64,000 bases of DNA, taken from assembly GCA_026120185.1 (NCBI GenBank), contig JANUWF010002208.1, positions 620,001 to 684,000 on the forward strand. The letters are read 5' to 3'. Positions within the stretch are counted from its first letter, which is position 1; every line of letters starts with the position of its first letter. Below are positions 47,156 through 59,502 of the stretch, one piece after another. The notes under the pieces were generated by a model. That model had not been told where the DNA came from and did not search any database. It worked only from the letters and a program-made list of their open reading frames with translations. The DNA comes from Voacanga thouarsii. Lineage: Eukaryota > Streptophyta > Magnoliopsida > Gentianales > Apocynaceae. A program made the translations under genes and the position numbers.

Positions 47156-48820
47156 ATGAAGGTTTTGTGAAAATATAGGGAGCATGCATCTAGATGAATA
47201 AAACTGCACATATATGTGTGATTAAAATTGTGGTCCTTCGCTGTTTATGGTATGGATAGATTCTCTGTTAAACCTCATGGGTAGAGGTATAGGAATCTGT
47301 AATTTTCTATTTTTCTTAGTAAATCATATAAGCCCAATGTTTATGGGTATAGACGGTTGTTGGTTTTGGTTGATTTTATTGCATTAAGATTGAAATCGGA
47401 GAGCTAATGGCACCAGAAACTGTGCAAAAAAATAGGAAAAATCCACAGAGGAAATTCGCAAGAAAAAAAAATTACAGGAAGGAGCCATCCAGAACTAAAT
47501 CGGCGCCAAATAGGGTTTGGAAGGCCAGTCCGTACTGTTTTCTCATGGGTCTTGGTTCTGTGCGGCGGGTGCAGTGGACCACAGTTTAGATGGGGTGGCT
47601 GATCCAGTGCGATGGGTGCAGTGGACCAATGATTTTTTTTAAAATTTTTTCTTGTAATTTTTCTTGCAATTTTCTTTTGGTTTTGGGGTCCATACCAGGC
47701 GAAGTTAATATTTTACAATAGTTAATATTCAAGGAATACTTTTGCATGAAAAATATTAGTAATGGATTTTAGGATTAAACAAGATCATTAATTAATTAAT
47801 GTGTTTAATTCTATTATCTGAGCACTTAGGTTTAAAAATAGAAGAGCATGAAAACGTCTACTGTTTTCTAGCATGCTATTTATTTTTGGTACCTATATGC
47901 ATGTTTTCTCAAAGACCAAAGTCTTTGGGAATGTTTTTGACAAGGAAAATTTTTTCTACAAATTAAATGGTTAGTTTAGCTTGAACAAAAATTAATCCTT
48001 AGATATTTTCTCAAAGGATTTAATCATTGACATAGAAAATATATTGAATTTAGATATTTTTGTAAGGTTAAAATAGAAAGCCATTTTGTTTTAGTTTGGC
48101 ACAAGAAAAATTGTTTTGTCAAATAAACTTGAGACCAAAGTCTCTAGAAAGTTTTAATTGGAAAATTTTTGAAATCATTAAGTTTTTAACTTAAATAAAA
48201 TTAGTCCATGGGAAAAATTCTCAAAGGATATAAACCTTGACATTGAGATTTTTATGGACTTAGACATTTTATTTTTTAGTTAAGGGAAAACGTAATGGAA
48301 ATTTTCAAGAGGATTTTTTCAGAAAACCCTTATTTTAAAAGATAAAGTGGGAGAGGGGTTCCAACGGCCCCACGGCTTCCATCACGATCTTCATTGTTGA
48401 TCGTGGGTCCCCTCGCGTCACATTGGGAGTGAACTCGTATAGGATGGGGATACCACAAGGATCTAGATCTAATGGAAGGATGTAATTAATAACTCGGGAC
48501 ACGTGCTATGATCGGCCAGCCCCTCGTTGGAGGTCATAGTGCGAGGTATGTTCATAAAAAATGAGAGGAAACGACCATTCCTTCGATGGAGTTATCTTCT
48601 AGATCACTACCTAGAAGGGGAATTAATTTGTGGTGATTAACACATTTAGCTTAGAAAACTGTTAATCTTCCTAAGAAGCTATGTTAGTTTTTCTAAGAGC
48701 CAAATTGATTATTATCAGTTTTGATAATAAGAATAAATTGCACATATTTGTTTTGTTTCACAAACTGAATCTTTTTTCTTTTATTTTTTGATTTTTTAGA
48801 AATGGTGGGAGGTTTTTTTA
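47156..48820 (+). other. Long non-coding leader of the 9.2-kb Copia
   Basis: About 1.6 kb between primer-binding site and gag with no recognised domain. The short frame at 47407-47589 is basic and Lys/Arg-rich, but I see no family match. The region from 47640 is AT-rich with repeated TTAATTAATT-like and TTCTCAAAGG segments. Confidence 0.5.
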
Positions 48821-48879
48821 GTCCATTGACCGTTATTCTCTGAGAGAATAAGCTAACGGGGCCAAACTATATGGACTGA

Positions 48880-51800
48880 AAAAGGAACTTGGACATAATA
48901 CTCACAGCGGAAGAGTATAAGTATGTCCTTTACGAAACCTGCCCTGTTATCGGGGAGGGTTCCATCGCCGAGGAGCGTGAGGCTGAGAAGGCATAGAAGA
49001 AGGCCGACGAGATTGGCTCGTTGTTACATGTTGGCTTCCATGTCTAATGTGCTCCAATCCAAACATGAGTACATGACCACTGCGTATGACATAACCTAAT
49101 CATTAGCCACAATGTTTGCGGATAAGAGCCGGGCCGCATGGTAGGAGGCTCTTCGAACCATCGTTAACACTAAGATGGCTGAGGGAGCATAAGTCAGAGA
49201 GCATATGCTCAAGATGATTACTGCTTTCGAGGAGACAGAAATTTAGGGGCTGTCATTGACCTCGAGAGCCAAGTGGACATGGTTCTCGAATCTCTACTAG
49301 GTTCCTTTACTCAGTTCAAGTTGAACTATAACATGAACAAGTTGAACATGTGTTTGACTAAGTTGATGAAGGAGCTCCAGAAGGCAGAGAAGGTCATGAA
49401 GTCAAAATCTAAGGCTATGATTGCAAAGGCTTCATCTTCTAGAACTGGGCCCAAGCCCAGAAAGTTCAAGAAGAAGAAGGGGAACACAGCGGTCCAGCCT
49501 AAGACCCAGCCTAAAGACAAACCCAAGGGCAAGTGCTTTAAGTGTGGACTGAAGGGACACTAGAAAAAAGAGTGTCCAAATTTTCAAGCTAAGAAAAACC
49601 CCACAGGTAATGTTTTCTATCTAGAGTTTATATCAATGGTTGGATCAACTTCCACTTGGATTGTTGATTCAGGAGCCACTGATCACATCTGTAACTCTTT
49701 GCAGGGGTTTGGAAAGATTAGAAGACTCTAGAAGGGTGAACATGGTCTACGTGTGGGAAATGGAGCACAAGTTTGGGCCCTTGCAGTGGGAGAGCTAGAT
49801 CTTGTATTTGATTGTAATAGAATAGTGGTTTTGAAAGATATTTTATATGTACCTGAATTTAGACAGAATTTGATTTTGGTTGCGAAACTAATAAATTGAG
49901 GATATTCTGTATCTTTCCATTCTGGTATTTCTATCAGTAGAGATGGAGAAATTTTATGTACTGGGCATATGTATGAGAATCCATTTTTCTTAAACCCTAT
50001 TAACAATCAATTAAATAACGCTCAATCTGAACCTTTAACAAGGAAGAGAAAGATCAATGTCAATGACTCTTATCTTTGGCATCTAAGGTTAGGGTATATC
50101 AACTCAACCAGAATTCAGAGGTTAATCCATAATGGGCTCTTAGGCTCATTGAGATTGGAAAATTAGCCTCAGTGTGAGTCCTGTCTGATGGGAAAGATGA
50201 CCAAAAGGTCATTTGCCCCTAAAGCGGATAGAGTCAAGGAGGTATTGAGTCTTGTTCACACTGATGTGTGTGGTCCCTTATCTACACCAGCTAGAGGAGG
50301 TTTTAAGTACTTCATCACTTTCACAGATGATTGTACAAGGTCTGGTTACGTTTACCTAATGAGACGCAAGTCTGACTCTTTTAACTAGTTCAAAGTTTAA
50401 GGCTGAAGTAGAGCGTTGGACAGGTAAATTGATCAAGACCTTACGATCGGATCGTGGTGAAGTGTAACTCCTTGGTAAATTCAAGGACTATATGGTATAT
50501 CATGGGATAGTATCCCAGCTCTCTGCGCTGGGGACACCCCAGCAGAACTAAGTAGCTGAGAGAAGGAATAGAACATTGATGGAAATGGTCAGAAGTATGA
50601 TGTCTCATGCTACTCTTCCAGTATGTTTTTAGGGAAACCCTGGAAACAGTAGCATATATTCTGAATTTAGTGCGTTCCAAGTCAGTACCTAGGACTCCCT
50701 ATGAGATGTGGACTAGGCATAAGCCAAGTCTGAATCATCTCAGGATATAGGGTTGTCTAACATATGAACTGGTCAAGGGAGACAAGTTGGAACCAAGATC
50801 AGAATTATGCTATTTTGTTGGGTATTCAAAATGGACAAAAGGTGGTTACTTTTATCATCCTAAGAAGCAGAAAGTACTAGTTAGTACCAATGCTAGATAC
50901 TTAGAAGATGATCAAAGTACTTCCACGAAAGGTTCAACTAGGTTGGAACTCGAGGAGAAGTTATCTTTGGAAGTAATATCTTCTGATCCGATTGTGGAAT
51001 AAGAAGAGGCACAATCTCAAGAGCCTATACAAATAGAGCCTCGTCGTAGTGTGAGAGTGTCTAGGGTTCTAGAGAGATGGACTGGAGAAGCTTTCGAGCT
51101 GGTCTCGACCATCAGGAGCAAGACTTCACTAGATACGAGGAGGCTATTGTTGATGTCGATGAAAATCTGTGGCATGAAGTAATGAAATCTGAGATTAAGT
51201 CTATATATCTCAATTAGGTTTGGGATCTTGTAGTTTCACTTGAAGGGATAAAACCCATAGGGTATAAGTGGGTATACAAGAGAAAGAGAGGAGTAGATGG
51301 GAATGTGGAAACCTCCAAAGTTGGGCTTGTGGCAAAAGGGTATACTCAGAAAGAAGGAATTGACTATGAGGAAACCTTTTCCTCGGTAGGCTTGCTTTAG
51401 ACCATCCGTATCCTCCTTGCCATCTCATGTCATTATGACTACGAGATATGACAAATGGCTGTCAAGACTGCATTTTTAAATGGCCATCTTAGTGAAGATA
51501 TCTATATGTCCCAACTAGAAGACTTTATTGCTAAAGGCCAAAAGTATATGGTTTGCAAGCTTAAGAAGTCCATTTATGAACTTAAGCAGGCATCGAGAGC
51601 ATAGAACATTCGTTTTGATAAGACTATAAAGTCATATGGTTTTGTTCAAAACGAGGATGAACCATGCGTGTACAGGAAACTTGAAGGCATTAATGTGGTT
51701 TTTTTTGTCTTGTATGTGGATGACATTCTACTCATTAGAAATGATGTAGGGTCATTGTTATCTACAAATGTTTAGTTGTCTAGTCAATTTAGTATGAAGG

Positions 51801-52697
51801 ACTTGGGAGAAGCCAGCTACATTCTCGAGATTAGACTTCCTAGAAATAGGAAGCAGAGAATGTTAGGATTATCCTAAGTGGCACACATTAATAAGATGTT
51901 GGCCAGGTACATCATGGACTCATGCAAGAGAGGTCTAATTCTTTGTAGACGTGGGTTGTCACTTTCTTCAAGAGATTGTCCTAAGTCTCAAAAAGAAAAG
52001 GATAGAATGAGTAGGATTCCTTACGCTTCGGCTGTGGGAAGTCTCATGTACGCCATACTGTGTATTAGGCCAGATATCTGCTTTGCCGTAGGCTTGGTTA
52101 GCAGATATCAGTCAAACCCTGGGGAGGTTAATTTGTAAGCTGTAAAGCATATACTCAAGTACCTTAAGGGAACGAGAGATTATATGCTGGTTTACAAGGC
52201 TGATGACTTGGTTCCTATAGGATACATAGACTCAGACTTATAAATGGATAAGGATGAGAGAAAATTCACTAGTGGATATATCTGTACCTTGTTTGGAAGA
52301 GCTATTTCATAGAGAAGTATCAAGCAATCTTGCATTGCTGACTCAACCATGGAAGCTGAGTATATGGTAACTTCGGAAGCATCTAAGGAAGCAATCTGGC
52401 TCTGAAAGTTTCTTTCAGAACTTGGAGTCGTGCCATACATGGACAGGCCGATTGTGATGTATTGCGACAACACTGGAGCAGTACTACAATCCAAAGAACC
52501 TTGGAACCACAAGAAGGGGAAGCATATCAAGAGGAAGTACCACTTGATTCGGGATTTCATTCAGGGACGGGAAGTCGTGGTGGAACAAATTACCTCTGAG
52601 AACAATCTAGCAGATCTATTCATCAAGCCTTTGGTTGAGAGAGTCTTCAAGAGACACTTAGACGCCATAGAAGTGGGCACCTACAGACTTACTTAGT
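48880..52697 (+). pseudogene. Copia gag-pol polyprotein remnant
   Basis: Gag begins near 48890 (ILTAEEYKYVLYETCP). The zinc knuckle near 49530 reads CFKCGLKGH-stop-KKEC, where Trp has become TAG. The protease motif WIVDSGATDHIC (about 49660) is intact. GAG-pre-integrase/integrase: LWHLRLGYIN, CESCLMGK, LVHTDVCGPLSTP, FITFTDDC (50070-50340). [33 protein letters not shown] and an intact LYVDDILL (about 51714). RNase H: AEYM and MYCDNTGAVLQ, then KHIKRKYHLIRDF and LADLFIKPL to the stop near 52696. Most stops are TAG or TGA where Trp or Gln is expected, the pattern left by deamination of methylated cytosines on one strand or the other. Confidence 0.9.
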
Positions 52698-54545
52698 CTT
52701 AGAGTACAAGTAGGAGATTGTTGGGATGTATGCCTTGTTAGACTAGGTTTCTGATATAAAAAAATTGAATGTTTTAATAAAAGAATTTATTTTCAGAAAT
52801 TGTTTATGAATTTACAATTTTATTTGTGCACAATTACGTTTGGAAAAGACCCATTGTGTTTAAGTAAGTGGTCCTTGTGAATGGAGGTATTTCGCAGTAA
52901 GGTATGGATCATGGGTTACTTAACACATAAACTTTTGTTCTTAACCGATTGATGAGAATGAGAATCTCATCATGTCTAGGTTATTATGTTGTGAATTCTA
53001 AATGGGGAATGGCTTACCTTTAGCCAGTAAGTAGTCCACTCACTTCATGACATAAGCGCATTTCGAATACGTAGAACAAGACCTGTAGTAGTGGTTTCTA
53101 AAAGTACTATATGGTAGAAACCTAGACTACTACCGCTACAGCATGGACTAGTACTCTACGACTTGAGTATGAGTTGGTGGTCTGACGAAGCTGGAAGCAT
53201 ATGCTTTGATATGCTATAGTTGAGATTCTATCGTAGGGCCAATATACTTGCATGTTAGGTATGTGTAACTAGTTAGTTAAGACAAACTTGTACATGATAG
53301 TTTCTATACTATATCGCCCCTTGTGGTTGTCTGAATGATCTAAATATCCAGGGCCTTGGGAAATATGACTTGAATGTTTGCTTTAGGGTAGCTCTCTTGG
53401 AAAGTGGAAACAATCCAAGAAGTCGTGGATTATTAGATTAGAGGCTTAAGGATAGTAGATGTCATTTAGAGAGGTGTTAGTACACATCTTCCTCTATGAA
53501 TGTACGGTGATGTATAGAGGGGTATTTTAGTTATTACACCTCTAGGTCGGAAACTTTGCTAATGCAGCACTCTCCTTGGGGTCAATATTTCCTTATGGTA
53601 ATATCAGGAAATATTTAAAATGCAAAATACAGCTATTTATATGGCAAGGGTATTTTGGTCATTTTAGTAGCTAAGGCGGTGTGTCTTTTGGTCCCTAGTA
53701 TAGACCGTGAGTTCTAATTAAATATGGACTAAGGAATTGATCTTAAATTAAATAGAATTTATTTTATTTAAGTAGCCTAATTTAATTATTAGGCTAGAAT
53801 AAAATAAAGGTCTATGGAAAGAGAGAATTAATTAAATTAGTTTAGTGGGTTAATTAATTATTCAAGGCTTTGGCCCAATTTGAATAATTAAAGATTAACC
53901 TGGGACTAAACTAATATAGGCTTATTAATTGGACTAGTTTATTTGGGCTGAAAAATTAATTATTAATTGGGCCATTAGGTTGGTTCTAATTAGAATAATT
54001 AATTAAGCCCAAAAGGTTAAACTAAGAGTCCAATGACCCAGTCCAGTTTAACCTAGGTTTTTATTTAGGTTAAACAAGAGGATTGGAAACAACGTCATTG
54101 TTACAAAACACACACTCTTAGAGATGGCTTCTTCTCTGTGAAAGGCCAGGCGTCTCTCTCTCTCTCTCTCTCTCTCTCCCAGAAAAATTCCCTAGCATGT
54201 TAGTTGTTCACCAAATGGTAGTTAGGCAGGCCATATACTGGAAGACCAAGAGCTTGGCATTCACATACATGCAAAGGCGGAGTAGGAGGCTTGTAGGAAT
54301 CGCACCAGAGGCTTTTACCAGCACACCTACCCCGGTTGCGCACGTTTCGGTCCAGCCACCTTTGAGAACCAGAAGAAGAGGTAAAAATTTTAAAACTTCA
54401 GGATTTGGACAAGGCGCAACTGGTGCCGGCTAGGGCAGCCGGAGCCGGCGCCGGCCCTGTCATGGAATCCCATATTGTGTTTTTCCAGTTTTTTTATGTT
54501 CGCTTCCGCTGCGTGCCCTGTGTTTTCTACCTTCCTATGCCTTCA
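52698..54545 (+). repeat. Polypurine tract and 3' LTR of the 9.2-kb Copia
   Basis: AAGTAGGAGAT (52708-52718) is the polypurine tract directly before the LTR (52719-54545, 1,827 bp). The LTR has a longer CT microsatellite (about 54153-54178) than its partner, and scattered differences. Confidence 0.9.
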
Positions 54546-54550
54546 ATGTT

Positions 54551-54715
54551 TATATACTTTTTAATATATTGATAAATATATATACATATATATATACACA
54601 CACACACAACATAGATATATACATATATATACATATTCATACAAATAAGTATATATACACACATACACATTTTATTTATGTTAGTATGTGTGTGTCTTTA
54701 TTTGTTAATATATAC

Positions 54716-54749
<34 letters not shown>

Positions 54750-54960
54750 AAAAATATATATATATATATATACATATGTGTGTGTGTGTGTGTATATATA
54801 TATGAATATTCTTATATATTTATTATATATATATATATATATATACATATTTACATAATAATATATATACATTTATATACATATATACTTACTAATATCA
54901 TATTTATATTATATATATAAATATTTCAACTTAACAATGTCTTTTCGCGTATTCTACTAT
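54551..54960. repeat. TA/TG/CA microsatellite tract
   Basis: Alternating (TA)n, (CA)n and (TG)n runs. The two open frames here (54569-54751, 54678-54920) encode only Tyr/Ile/Val/Cys repeats and are artefacts. The segment near 54926-54965 (AACTTAACAATGTCTTTTCG) is a variant of 16678-16697. Confidence 0.85.
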
Positions 54961-55019
54961 TTCAACACATATTATATATATATAATCACACTTTAAAATT
55001 TTTTAATGATTTTTTTAGA

Positions 55020-56467
55020 TTAGTAACTGATTTGTGAGGGATTAGGGGTTTATAGGGTATGAACCCCTAATCCCTCGCAAATTCGTTGCAATTTGCGAGG
55101 GTTTTGCGGTGGCTTTTACAAGTCATCACTAAACTGTCGCTAATTTGCGAGGATTTTATGACTGTCACTCGAAAAATTAGTGAGGATTTTATTATCGAGC
55201 CGTGGCAAATTAGCGAGGGTTTTGTAATAGCTTTTAGAAGTCGTCGCTAAACCATTGCTGATTAGCGAGGGTTTTGCATCGGTTCTTTTCAAAATCATAA
55301 AAAATTAAATTTATTATTGAACCATCGCAAATCCGTCGCTAATTTAAGAGGGTTTTCCGACAGCTTATACAAGTTGTCACTAAACCTCGCTAATTTTCGA
55401 GGGTTTTGCAACGGTTGTTTTAAAAATCTTAAAAAAATTAAATTTATTATCAAGTCGTTGCAAATCTGTCACAATTAGTGAGGATTTCACGACTGTTCTT
55501 TTGAAAATCTAATAAAAAAATTAAATTTATTATGAGCCGTCGCAATTTTTGCGACGGCTTTTACAAATCATAGCTATTTTGCGACGGTTCTTTTGAAAAT
55601 GATAAAAAAATTAAATTTAATTATTGAGCTATCATAAATACGTCGCAATTAAAGAGGGTTTTGTGATGGTTCTTTTGAAAATCTTAAAAAATTAAATTTA
55701 TTATTGAGCCGTTGGAAATCCATCGCAATTAGCGAGGGTTTTGTGATGGTTTTTTTAATTATTTAGTGTTAAGTATAATTACCAAAAGATGTCGCTAAAT
55801 CGTCGCTAATTTGTGATGGTTTTAGGACGATTCCATTCAATATCTTAAAAAATTAAATTTATTTTCAAGCCGTCGTACATCCATCCCAATTAGCAAGGGT
55901 TTTGAGATGGTTTTTCAATTATTTAATTTTAAGTTATAATTACAAAATTCCGTTGCATATTCATCGCAATTAGCGAGGGTTTTGCAACAGTTTCTTTGAA
56001 AATTTTTAAAAAGTCGCAAATTGTGAGGGGTTTGCAATGGTTTTCTAATTATTTAGTTTTAATATACAATTACAAAATTCTATCGCAATTAGCGAGGGTT
56101 TTGCGATAGTTTCTTTGAAAATTAAAAAAAAAATTTATTATGGAGCCGTAGCAAATTGCGAGGGTTTTGCAACGGTTTTTTTAAATTATTTAGCATTAAT
56201 ATATAATTACAAAATTCTGTCACTCAATCGTCTTTAATTTGCGAGGGTTTTGTGACGGTTCTATTGAGTCCATCGTAATTAGTAAGGGTTTTGAGATAGT
56301 CGTCGCAAATCTGTCGCAATTAGCTAGGGTTTTGCAATAGCTGTCGCAATTAGTGATGGTTTTGTGACGATTGATCAAACCTTGTCCCTGTTTTCATAGC
56401 TGCCACAAATCCGTTGCAATTAGTGACTGTCATGCAGACGTTGCAAATCATAATTTTTCCTGTAGTG
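55020..56467. repeat. Right subterminal and terminal repeats of the outer CACTA
   Basis: About 1.4 kb of dense GCGAGGGTTTTG, TTGCGACGGTT, CCGTCGCAA and TCGTCGCTAA motifs separated by AT-rich spacers such as AAAAATTAAATTTATTA. It ends in TAATTTTTCCTGTAGTG at 56467. The same motifs mark 16197-16370, supporting one element. Confidence 0.8.
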
Positions 56468-56470
56468 TAT

Positions 56471-56911
56471 ATTTGTTTAAAACAAATTTAACATCATAAA
56501 ATATGCTTGTACATTAACACTATCATTGGTAAATCAAAGCCCGTTCTAATTATAGTTCATATTTTGTTGATGCCAACTACACTAGGTTTTTTTTTTTTTT
56601 TTTTCTGCATTGCAGACTTCTTATTTTTTTTCCTTTTAATCAAGTAATTGCTTTTCATTTCAATAAATAGAAAATTTAAAGTCGATTGGGGGGAACAGAT
56701 TAGGGAGACAGTCTTTTTTCCCTTTTTCTTTTTCCGGTTTCCTAGAAAATCTATAATGGTGATTATATTTTTTCAAATTCATGTAATCTAAAACTTTGAT
56801 CGTTTGAATCGCCATTCGGTCTTCAGGACTTCCCTAGTCTTTGTGAAGGCATTACGCGGCTTATGCCTATGTACAAGACTACTGTCTAATACTTCTTCTA
56901 TCAAAGATTGA
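56471..56911. other. Flank right of the outer CACTA
   Basis: No gene seen. It contains a poly-T run (about 56586-56604) and the sequence outside the LINE 3' end. The C-terminal part of the minus-strand frame at 56788-57159 runs through the LINE poly(A) tail into this flank and is not a protein end. Confidence 0.4.
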
Positions 56912-57153
56912 TTTTTTTTTCTTTCTTTTTTTTTGGAGTACAGGCCACAACCAAATTTATTAATTAGAGATAAGAAAATATAAGAGGAAAAACCTCTTGC
57001 ATGAGCAGAAGCTCTTACACGGAGAGAGAGGATATGCATTCTATTAAGATTGCACAAACCCCGTACCTTGGAAGGCAGCATTGGGAAAGAATCAATTGTA
57101 ATAACTGAACTAAGGGTACAAGCAAAAAAAGTAAGGAAATATGATAGATAGTT
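56912..57153 (-). pseudogene. LINE C-terminal segment and poly(A) end beyond the Copia
   Basis: Minus strand from 57153: NYLSYFLTFFACTLSSVITI, then a LPSKVRGLCNLNRMHILSLR segment, which fits the residues that follow VADFLA in plant LINE RNase H tails (a PP/LP..VRG.L..DR motif). It continues the frame of VREGNCVAYF at 61154. The sequence then reaches AATTTGGTTGTGGCCTGTAC and an A-rich tail. No target duplication of the Copia is evident at this junction. Confidence 0.7.
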
Positions 57154-57613
57154 TGTCAATCCTATCCCACATTGGAAAAAGTAAAGCCTCGAAGCTCTTT
57201 ATTAGTAGTTGTACACAAGAAGTAGTGTCTAAAGTGCTCTCAATAGACCTAGGCTTGACCCTTTGGTTTGTTCATTTTATAATTATATTTATATATTAAG
57301 AGGGCACTTGGGGCACTTGGGTTTGTTTAAAAAGGACTTTCTTTTATATTTTTTCCGAATTAATATTTCTTAAGGGATATAGTTTTTGGATAAAGATGCA
57401 TTCAAAGGGTTGTTACTTCTCAGTTGGTAACCATTAAGGAGTTATAAAAACTATAGAAGTTTTACAGGTTTTTATCTGTTTTCCTATTTCTACATAAATT
57501 TCTCACGAAACTTTGTTGTATCCTGGGGTTACTTGTTTTGATAAGTAAGATAATATTACACTCAAGATAGTGTAATCATGCCTTAAAGTCTATTCTATAT
57601 TTATTTTCTGACA
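57154..57613 (+). repeat. 5' LTR of the truncated Copia
   Basis: 460 bp from TGTCAATCCTATCCCACATT to TTATTTTCTGACA. The last 91 bases (57523-57613) match 61063-61153. Confidence 0.8.
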
Positions 57614-57637
57614 ATTTGAATGTAATATTATCTTTCC

Positions 57638-58515
57638 ATGGCTTTGATGAATGCTACAACTGTGAAATTGTTAATATGGCAAGATGCTATCAAACTGAAT
57701 CAATTTGATGGAATGAATTTTATAAGATGGAATGACAAGATGAGATTTCTTCTAGCCACATAGAAAGTTCTTTATATTCTTGATCCATTGCTAAAGGCTC
57801 TTGTTGTACTAACGTCTGAAGACAGTGATGGATTGAAGGCTGAAAGGAAGAAACGTGAAGATGATCAATTGATGTGTCGTGGACTTATCCTAAATTCTCT
57901 GACAGATTGTCAGTATGATCTCTATGTTGCACTTCAAACTCCAAAGGATATCTGGACTACTTTGGAGACTAAATATCATAATAAAAAGAAAGGTACGGAC
58001 AAATTCCTTGCTTTAAATTATTTCGATTTCAGAATGACTGATGACATGCCAGTTATGGATCAAGTCCTTGAAATTTAGATTTTAGTTTCCAAATTAAGGG
58101 ATTTGGAAGTTTGTATTCCTAATGCATTGCAACTTGGTGCAATTCTGTCCAAGTTGCCTCCCTCTTGGAATAGTTACAGAAAGAAGATTCTGGTATAACC
58201 AGAGAGTTTCACTCTCGAGCAATTTTAGACTTATCTATGGATTGAGTGTGAAACTCATATCAGAGAAGAGAAATTGTAGAAAAATATTGTTGAAAGTTCC
58301 AATACGAATTGCAAGTAAATGCTATGGGAGCAAAATCTGGAAACAAATTTTAGAAAAATCTTAAGATCAAAACCAAGTCATTCAAGAAGAATAACAACAA
58401 AAGGAACCAGACTTATTTCCATTGCGAAAAGAAAGGTCACTACATTAAAGAATATAGATTCAAGAAGAATGAAGAGAAGAAAGAAGATACTAGTGCTAAT
58501 ACTAACACTGGTGTT
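57638..58515 (+). pseudogene. Copia gag remnant
   Basis: From ATG 57638: KLNQFDGMNFIRWNDKMRFL, a stop at about 57761, then ALQTPKDIWTTLETKYHNKK and FRMTDDMPVMDQVLEI, the UBN2-type gag pattern. A stop at 58076, a frameshift and more stops follow through SKLPPSWNSYRKKIL. The zinc knuckle near 58420 reads YFHCEKKGHYIKEYRF, with the first and last Cys changed to Tyr, so it could not bind zinc normally. Confidence 0.8.
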
Positions 58516-59502
58516 ATGAAAGAGGCAAACTTTGTTAATGAAGAAAGTTTGGTAGCCATGGTTATTGAAATCAATTCAGTTGCTTTCACTTGTTCTGTTG
58601 AGTTTTTTCTTGATTTAGGTGCAACCATTCATGTGCGTAACAACAAAGATTTGTTCAGTACATATATAAAATATGATGCTGAAGTCTTTATTGGTAATCA
58701 AGCACTAGTTCATGTGTTTGGTAAAGGCAATGTTGTTTTGAAATTCACTTTGGGACAAAAACTCACTTTGGTAAATGTTTTTCATGTTCCTGATGTGAAA
58801 AGGAACCTAGATTCTGCTAGTTTGCTGAGTAAAAGAGGTTTTAAGATTGTAATAGAATCTGATACGGTTGTGATCACCAAGAATGGTATGTTTGTAGGAA
58901 ATGGTTACACTCTTGATGGCTTGTTCAAGATTAGAATTAATGAAATCAATGTTGGTTCTTCTTATTATATTGAGTTTTGTAATCTTTGTCATGCTCGTTT
59001 AAGACATTTAAATTATTCTACTTTGAAATACATGTCTAATCATGATGATATTTCTTGTAAGTATAATTCTTTAGATAAATATGAAATATCTGCACAAGCT
59101 AAAATTACTAGAAAACCATTACCTAGCATATGTTCTGCTTTAGATAAATATGAAATATGTGCACAAGCTAAAATTACTAGAAAACCATTACCTAAAGCAG
59201 AACATATGCATAAAATGTTGGATTTAATTCATTTAGATATTTGTGAATTAAATGAAAAATTAACTAGAGGAGGTAAAAGATACTTGATTACTTTCATAGA
59301 CGAGTGTTCATGTTATGCACATGTTTATTTGTTAAGAACTGAAGATGAAGCACTTAGTGTTTTTAAAGAATTTAAGGCTAAGGTAGAGAATCAAAAGGAA
59401 CGAAAAATAAAAATTTTTGAAGAAGTGATAAAAAAGGAGAATACTTTTCTAGCGAATTTGATAAGTTTTGTGAAGATCATGTTATCATTCACCGAAGAAT
59501 AG
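58516..59502 (+). pseudogene. Copia protease and integrase ORF with internal duplication
   Basis: An open frame of 328 codons in phase with the gag end. The protease motif is FLDLGATIHV, with Ser of DSG changed to Leu. GAG-pre-integrase has CHARLRHLNYSTL near residue 160. Residues around 188-205 and 213-230 repeat LDKYEI-AQAKITRKPLP, an in-frame duplication of about 75 bp. The integrase core follows: LIHLDICELN, KRYLITFIDECS. Near residue 298 the frame shifts, so the residues before the stop are not genuine; the true continuation (EFDKFCED, then APFTPQQNG) is in another frame to 59530. Confidence 0.85.

Larger units (their letters stand above)
45331..54545 (+). mobile_element. Full-length Copia element, 9.2 kb, decayed
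   Basis: LTRs at 45331-47141 and 52719-54545 start TGTTGGGATGTATG and end GCCTTCA. The 5-bp duplication ATGTT is perfect (45326-45330, 54546-54550). Primer-binding site, gag, protease, integrase, RT, RNase H and polypurine tract are all in Ty1/Copia order. Many in-frame stops make it immobile by itself. It is inserted in the TA-rich interior of the outer CACTA, just right of the inner CACTA. The solo LTR at 8239 belongs to a related family. Confidence 0.93.
16197..56467. mobile_element. Outer CACTA element, now 40 kb through nested insertions
   Basis: Left end CACTACAAGGAAATTTAC (16197), right end inverted CACTACAGGAAAAATTATG (56467 downward). Both are flanked by TAT (16194-16196, 56468-56470), the 3-bp duplication expected for CACTA (En/Spm) elements. 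The two end regions share a subterminal repeat vocabulary built on TTGCGACGG, GCGAGGGTTTTG and their complements, different from that of the inner element. After removing the inner CACTA (16897-45013) and the Copia (45331-54545) only about 2.9 kb remain, with no transposase domain, so it would be non-autonomous. A 3-bp duplication in AT-rich DNA can match by chance; the shared subterminal motifs carry the argument. Confidence 0.75.

Noticed and set aside
54569..54920. Overlapping open frames of 60 and 80 codons
   Set aside because: They translate TA, TG and CA microsatellites into low-complexity Tyr/Ile/Val/Cys strings.
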